DNA of 64,000 nucleotides, taken from the NCBI RefSeq assembly GCF_033170155.1, contig NZ_CP137079.1, forward strand, positions 3,782,001-3,846,000, read 5' to 3'. This document shows, piece by piece, positions 60,167 through 64,000 of the stretch; positions within the stretch are counted from its first letter, which is position 1; the number at the start of each line of letters is the position of its first letter. The notes beneath the pieces were generated by a model. That model saw nothing but the letters and a program-made list of their open reading frames with translations, did not search any database and had not been told where the DNA came from. The position numbers and the translations under genes were made by a program. The stretch comes from Raineyella sp. W15-4 (lineage in GTDB: Bacteria; Actinomycetota; Actinomycetes; Propionibacteriales; Propionibacteriaceae).

Positions 60167-60201
60167 TGTATGTTGCGGCTCTAGTCAGCCGAGCACCTGG
60201 C

Positions 60202-60984
60202 TCAATGGCTCGGAATGGTCACCACCGGCGGTTCGAAGCCCGGTACCCCCGGCAGTGCTCGGAACAGGTCATCGCGTGGCCGCGCCGGTGCGGGATACGC
60301 ACGCTTGCTCTGGCTGGCCCCCAACAGGACCATGTCTGCCGCCAACCGCACCGACCACGGACCCGGGTCGATCACCGGCACCGGCAGCCTCTCCGCCAGG
60401 GCGGCGGCAGCCTGGTGCATGGTGGTGCTGGCCAGCACGATCACGTCAGCACCATCCTCGCTGATCGCCGACTCGGCAAGGTCCCCCAGCGCCGCGATCA
60501 CCTCCGGTTTGTCGGTGAGCAGGCGGCCGACGTCCGGCGCGCCGACGTCCAGGGCCCGGTAGGACGCCACCTTGTGACCGAGTTCGTGCCCTACCAAGGA
60601 CCGACGACAGTTGTCCGCCCATCGGTCGAACGTACTGATGACGGAGAACTTCCGCCCCAACAGGCAGGCGACGGAGGCCGCCGCGTGACCCGGCCCGACC
60701 ACGGGGATGTCGAGCCTGGAGCGCAACGCCGCCACCCCCGAATCCGACGCGGTGTCGATGCACACGGCGTCGTAGCCCTCCTGCTCCGATCGCAGCCCTG
60801 CCTGCACGATGTACATGTCGATCAGCAGGTTGTCGTACGGGCTGTCAGCCAGCTCACCACTGGCCCGTACCGGCTGATAGTCGACCTCGACGCCTGCCCC
60901 CAGCAGTGTCGGGCGCAGCTGCGAGGCCCGCAACCGGACCTCGTCCTCTCCCAAGGGGAAAGGCACGATCACCTTGATCCTCAT
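60202..60984 (-). CDS. Asp/Glu/hydantoin-racemase-family protein lacking both catalytic cysteines
   Basis: 260 residues of the Asp/Glu-racemase fold: RIKVIVPFPLGEDEVRLRAS, VVGPGHAAASVACLLG, FSVISTFDRW and VPVIDPGPWSVRLAADMVLL. In canonical members the first cysteine sits in ACFGDPG and the second in GCxG/A. Here those stretches read CIDTASDSG (Thr at the Cys position, a Cys three residues earlier) and LASTTMH (Ser). The neighbouring paralogue keeps both. The protein may thus bind the substrate without racemising it, or use other chemistry. It is the last gene of the operon. Confidence 0.82.
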   Translation of the reverse strand: MRIKVIVPFPLGEDEVRLRASQLRPTLLGAGVEVDYQPVRASGELADSPYDNLLIDMYIVQAGLRSEQEGYDAVCIDTASDSGVAALRSRLDIPVVGPGHAAASVACLLGRKFSVISTFDRWADNCRRSLVGHELGHKVASYRALDVGAPDVGRLLTDKPEVIAALGDLAESAISEDGADVIVLASTTMHQAAAALAERLPVPVIDPGPWSVRLAADMVLLGASQSKRAYPAPARPRDDLFRALPGVPGFEPPVVTIPSH

Positions 60985-60997
60985 GAGTCCTCCCGCC

Positions 60998-61666
60998 TCA
61001 GACCTCGGATCCTGCCCGTGTCACGACCTCGGCCCGGGCCGCCAACACCGCTATCGGCACCGCGTCCAGCACCGGCACCCCCAGCTCCGCCGACAGCACG
61101 TCCGCAACCGGCCCGAGGGCCGAGCAGCCGAGACAGATGCTGTCCGCCCCGGTGGCGACGAGTCGCCGGGCTGCGGAGACGATCCCGTCCCAGTGGCCTG
61201 GCAGGTCCCGGTCCAACTCGGCCACCCCCACGCCGATCGCCTGCACGCCTGCGCAGGTGTCACCCATGGCGTAGCGCTCGACCATGTCGGTCATGATCCC
61301 CACCGCGTCGTGCGAGGCCGCGAGGATCCCGAACGAGCCGTGGGCGCGGGTCGCGTGGACCATCGCCGCACGCGCCATCCCGATCACCGGGAGCCCGGTG
61401 CGGTCCGCGACCTCGGACACCCCGGGATCACCGAAGCAGGCGATCACCACGGCGTCAGCCGGACCGACAAGATCCGGCAACCGAAGCATGGCGGTCACCG
61501 CACGGTCCTCGTCCTCCCGGGTGTCGATCGCGGCGGGAGCGTCGGGGGTCCGTACGACAGCGAGCTCGGTCCCCGGGAGCCGCGCCACAGCGGCTGACCG
61601 AAGGATGCTGGACGTCATCTCGACGCTGGAGTTGGGGTTGATCACAAGAATCCGGATCATCGGCAT
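60998..61666 (-). CDS. Hydantoin/aspartate racemase family enzyme, catalytic cysteines intact
   Basis: 222 residues. IRILVINPNSSVEMTSSILR opens the fold. VVIACFGDPGVSEVADRTGL holds the first catalytic Cys, and SICLGCSALGPVADVLSAEL the second. VIGMARAAMVHATRAHGSFG is the usual linker motif. It probably racemises 5-substituted hydantoins or a related cyclic ureide. It follows the dioxygenase gene by 16 bases and precedes the cysteine-less paralogue by 13, clearly one transcript. Confidence 0.9.
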   Translation of the reverse strand: MPMIRILVINPNSSVEMTSSILRSAAVARLPGTELAVVRTPDAPAAIDTREDEDRAVTAMLRLPDLVGPADAVVIACFGDPGVSEVADRTGLPVIGMARAAMVHATRAHGSFGILAASHDAVGIMTDMVERYAMGDTCAGVQAIGVGVAELDRDLPGHWDGIVSAARRLVATGADSICLGCSALGPVADVLSAELGVPVLDAVPIAVLAARAEVVTRAGSEV

Positions 61667-61682
61667 TCCTGTCCGATCAGGC

Positions 61683-62672
61683 TCAGGCCGCCGCGAGGGA
61701 TCGGCGGGTCTTTAGCAGGTAGTTGTCCCCCGAGGTGATCGGGGGATACTTCGCACCGGACTCGCCGATGCAGGTCGGGATCGCCTCGATCAGGGCGTCC
61801 GGGTCGGGTTGGTGGAAGAACGGGATCGACAGCCGGCGCTCGCCCAGCGACGGAGCCGGCGGGTTCGCAACCCGGTGCAGCGTGGAGACCCACCGGTCGT
61901 CGGTCCACCGGGCCATCAGGTCACCGATGTTGACCACGAAAGTGCCCGGAATGTCGGGCACCAGGCGCCACTGTCCCTCCTGGCGCACCTGCAGCCCGCT
62001 CGGCCGCTCGTTGCGATAGAGGATGGTCAGGCTGCCGTAGTCGGTGTGCTCGCCGAGTCGCACCGAGCCGGGCACAGCGAGGTCGCTGACCGGCGGGAAG
62101 CCGTTCGCGAAAAGCACCGAACAGTGCTTGGCACAGGAGGCGTCGAACCAGTCCTCGGCCAGGCCCAGGCCCAGTGCGAACCCCTTCAGCAGAGTGGTGG
62201 CGACCCGCTCCATCTGCCGGTAGTACGCGGTCCACACCGCCCGGAACCGATCCTGGCCCGCCGGCCACAGATTGACGTGATCGAAGACCCCCTCGCCGAT
62301 GGCCTCGGGGGAGCCGATCGCAAAGTACTCGACGTAGTCCCCAGTCCGTTTGCCGGCCAACGACCGGGCGTGCGGCTCCATCCAGCCGCGGCTGGTCTCC
62401 GGTGCGGGCTGGTGGACGGGTTGCTTGAGGTGCTCCGGAAGAGCGAAGAACTCCTCGCACACGTCATGCATGTCGTCGATCAGTCGCTGCGGGACACCGT
62501 GGTCGGAGACGACGAGGAAGCCGACGTGGCGATTGGCCTCATCGATCCGGGCACCGAGGGCGCGGCGGACCTCCTGGTCGGGAGAGTCGAGGCCGTCGAG
62601 GGCGATCACCGGGATGTCGGCCTGGTCGAGGACTTCGGTGGTGTCGGTCGCAGTGGGCAGGGGGTCACGCAT
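61683..62672 (-). CDS. Isopenicillin-N-synthase-like Fe(II)/2-oxoglutarate-type dioxygenase
   Basis: 329 residues from ATG 62672; the extended frame to 62900 overlaps the SnoaL-like gene and is not conserved. DIPVIALDGLDSP and RHVGFLVVSDHGVPQRLIDD form the DIOX_N start. The catalytic core has iron ligands His and Asp in LGEHTDYGSLTILYRN and the distal His in TLHRVANPP, with Arg of RLSIPFFHQPD for 2-oxoglutarate binding. This is the non-haem iron oxygenase fold that includes thymine-7-hydroxylase. Its place beside a hydantoinase makes oxidation of a ureide or pyrimidine ring plausible. Confidence 0.92.
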   Translation of the reverse strand: MRDPLPTATDTTEVLDQADIPVIALDGLDSPDQEVRRALGARIDEANRHVGFLVVSDHGVPQRLIDDMHDVCEEFFALPEHLKQPVHQPAPETSRGWMEPHARSLAGKRTGDYVEYFAIGSPEAIGEGVFDHVNLWPAGQDRFRAVWTAYYRQMERVATTLLKGFALGLGLAEDWFDASCAKHCSVLFANGFPPVSDLAVPGSVRLGEHTDYGSLTILYRNERPSGLQVRQEGQWRLVPDIPGTFVVNIGDLMARWTDDRWVSTLHRVANPPAPSLGERRLSIPFFHQPDPDALIEAIPTCIGESGAKYPPITSGDNYLLKTRRSLAAA

Positions 62673-63192
62673 GGCTCGGCTCCTTGGGTGCGGTGACCGG
62701 GGTGAACATCTCGACACCCCAGCCCTTGTCGTACGGGGTGGCGAAGAGGGTGTCGACGGCCAGGTGGGAGATGAACCACTGGTCCCCGTCACGGACGAAG
62801 GTGTTGTCGTACGCCAGGCCGATCCACACCGGCAGGGTTCCCTCCCGGATGGTCGACGGCTCGAAGCAGAGCCATCGTCCGGTCGCGGACAGGGCGTCAT
62901 CGGCGACCCGGATCTCCTGGTTGGTCAGGTAGTGGTAGGTGAAGGGCTGGCGCTCCTGGACGCCTCGGAAGTTCGCGGCGATCGCCTCGCGGCCCTGCCA
63001 GGTGCCGAATTCGATGTTGCGGCCGACGCCCTCCCAGACCGCGTCGGGGGTGAAGTGCTCGACGATCCGGTCGATGTCCTTGGCCAGGTCGCAGGCGTTG
63101 ATGTAGGACGACATCAGGTCGGCGACCGCTTGATGCGCCTCGACCCGGTCCAGCCGGGCCAGCAGGGCGGCGAGGGTGGGCTCGGGGGTCAT
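62665..63192 (-). CDS. SnoaL/NTF2-fold protein
   Basis: 175 residues from ATG 63192. VEAHQAVADLMSSYINACDL and DIDRIVEHFTPDAVWEG are the first helices and strand. FEFGTWQGREAI-like text (NIEFGTWQGREAIAANFRGV), YHYLTNQEIRVADD and WFISHLAVDTLFATPYD complete the cone-shaped fold. Such proteins act as isomerases, dehydratases or ring-hydroxylating subunits. The start overlaps the hydantoinase stop (ATGA), and its end overlaps the dioxygenase start by eight bases, showing tight coupling. Function unassigned. Confidence 0.88.
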   Translation of the reverse strand: MTPEPTLAALLARLDRVEAHQAVADLMSSYINACDLAKDIDRIVEHFTPDAVWEGVGRNIEFGTWQGREAIAANFRGVQERQPFTYHYLTNQEIRVADDALSATGRWLCFEPSTIREGTLPVWIGLAYDNTFVRDGDQWFISHLAVDTLFATPYDKGWGVEMFTPVTAPKEPSHA

Positions 63193-64000
63193 CCGACTGC
63201 CTTTCGGAGGAGGAAGCGGCCCCGTCCCGGGCGGTCGCCGGCGGCGGTCGGGCGACCGTCCTCGACGACCAGTTCCCCGCGGGACCAGACCTGGGTGAGA
63301 CGGCCGTGAGCGGTGACCCCCTCCCACAGCGTGTAGTCGATGTTCTGCGCCTGGCCGGCGGCCGAGATATGCGTGCTGCCGTCGGGGTCGAGGACGGCGA
63401 TGTCGGCGTCCGCGCCGGGCGCGATGATGCCCTTGCGGGGGAACATGCCGAACCGGCGGGCGGGCTCGGCGGCGGTGACCGACACGTACTTACCGAGGTC
63501 GATCCGGCCGCTGTGCACCCCCTCCGAGTAGGTGACGATCATCCGGTGCTCGATCCCCGGGCCGCCGTTGGGGATGTCGCGGAAGTCGTCCCGTCCGTCG
63601 GTCTTCTGGGTGGCGAAGCAGTACGGGCAGTGGTCGGAGCTGACGATGCCGAGCACGCCCGACGACAGGCCGCGCCACAGGGCGTGGCGGTGGGACTCCT
63701 CGCGCAGCGGCGGGGTGAGGACGACCTTGGCCCCTTCGAAGTCGGGCCGATAGTAGGCCTCCGGGCCGAGCGAGAGGTAGTGGGTGCAGGTCTCACCACC
63801 GATCGGCCAGCCGGAGATCCGCGCCTCGCCGATCAGGTCGACCGACTCCTGGGTGGACATGTGCACGAAGTAGAGCGGCGCCTCGGCCATCCGGGAGATC
63901 CGGATCGCCCGGGCGACGGCCTCGGCCTCGGTCGACGGGGGCCGGGACAGCAGGTGTCCCTCGGGCCCGCGAACGCCTCGGCTGACCAGATCTGCGGCCA
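63189..64000 (-). CDS. Hydantoinase/dihydropyrimidinase-like cyclic amidohydrolase, N-terminus cut by window edge
   Basis: About 270 residues are present; full-length enzymes have ~460. My translation from the edge reads LVSRGVRGPEGHLLSRP, a hydantoinase motif, then LYFVHMSTQESVDLIGEAR, GETCTHYLSL with a metal-ligand His, and SSDHCPYCFATQKTDGRDDF with the catalytic Asp. ADIAVLDPDGSTHISA is the C-terminal beta-sandwich. These enzymes open hydantoin or dihydropyrimidine rings using two metals. It is upstream of four coupled genes and so is the likely entry enzyme of the pathway. Metal motif HxH lies beyond the edge. Confidence 0.9.
   Translation of the reverse strand, partial: AADLVSRGVRGPEGHLLSRPPSTEAEAVARAIRISRMAEAPLYFVHMSTQESVDLIGEARISGWPIGGETCTHYLSLGPEAYYRPDFEGAKVVLTPPLREESHRHALWRGLSSGVLGIVSSDHCPYCFATQKTDGRDDFRDIPNGGPGIEHRMIVTYSEGVHSGRIDLGKYVSVTAAEPARRFGMFPRKGIIAPGADADIAVLDPDGSTHISAAGQAQNIDYTLWEGVTAHGRLTQVWSRGELVVEDGRPTAAGDRPGRGRFLLRKAVG

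Overview
The window is GC-rich (about 70% by eye) and densely packed on both strands. It carries marks of a Gram-positive actinobacterium: an F420-type PPOX flavoprotein-fold gene, a DtxR/IdeR-type iron box, a Tad pilus locus with a LysM/BTAD protein, many GTG starts, and ATGA/GTGA/TGATG stop-start overlaps. A member of the Propionibacteriales is plausible, but that is inference from gene content only. I saw no rRNA, tRNA, CRISPR array or intact transposon.

Layout, left to right. Positions 1-5608 (minus) form an exopolysaccharide or glycan locus: a Wzz/BY-kinase fusion, a 54-residue small protein, a GT4 glycosyltransferase, a FlaA1/WbpM-type sugar 4,6-dehydratase and a DegT-type aminotransferase cut by the window edge. 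A CRP-like palindrome lies in its leader. HrpB helicase (5828-8635) diverges from a three-domain gene (8718-10364) that joins DUF7662-like, DUF6884-like and GIY-YIG-like parts. Positions 10365-12064 are an accessory patch: an ankyrin protein between CTGACA repeats, a ribbon-helix-helix/Doc toxin-antitoxin pair with a perfect operator palindrome, and a second toxin-antitoxin pair collapsed by an internal deletion. Next come a PPOX/F420 gene with a membrane protein, then a luciferase-like monooxygenase with its FMN reductase.

Positions 15216-18279 are an iron-uptake operon (IdeR box, feoA, feoB, NifU C-terminal domain). A lower-GC Schlafen-AlbA_2 protein (18440-20203) and a decayed stretch follow. 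Then come an APC permease, an FUSC protein, and a sulfide/persulfide operon (SQR-like, single-cysteine DsrC/TusE-like, DsrE2-like) behind a CsoR/CstR-type palindrome. Housekeeping genes follow: fumC, universal stress protein, aminotransferase, a Met-rich DUF5134 membrane protein, gap, a nucleobase permease fused to an OHCU-decarboxylase-like domain, sbcC and sbcD, and an AAA ATPase. A thiM-thiE-sirtuin-mscS operon comes next.

Positions 46047-50458 hold an acetate-type symporter with its DUF485 partner and, upstream, a 2-oxoacid dehydrogenase E1 alpha/E1 beta pair with a free-standing lipoyl domain instead of a full E2. A mazEF-type module with an apparently leaderless antitoxin mRNA precedes the Tad pilus operon (51216-59817, minus). 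The right end (60202-64000, minus) is a five-gene operon: a hydantoinase-like cyclic amidohydrolase (partial), a SnoaL/NTF2-fold protein, an Fe(II)/2-oxoglutarate-type dioxygenase and two racemase-family proteins, one of which lacks both catalytic cysteines. It looks like an uncharacterised cyclic-ureide catabolic route and, with the sulfur operon and the permease-OHCU fusion, is the best candidate for undescribed biology here.
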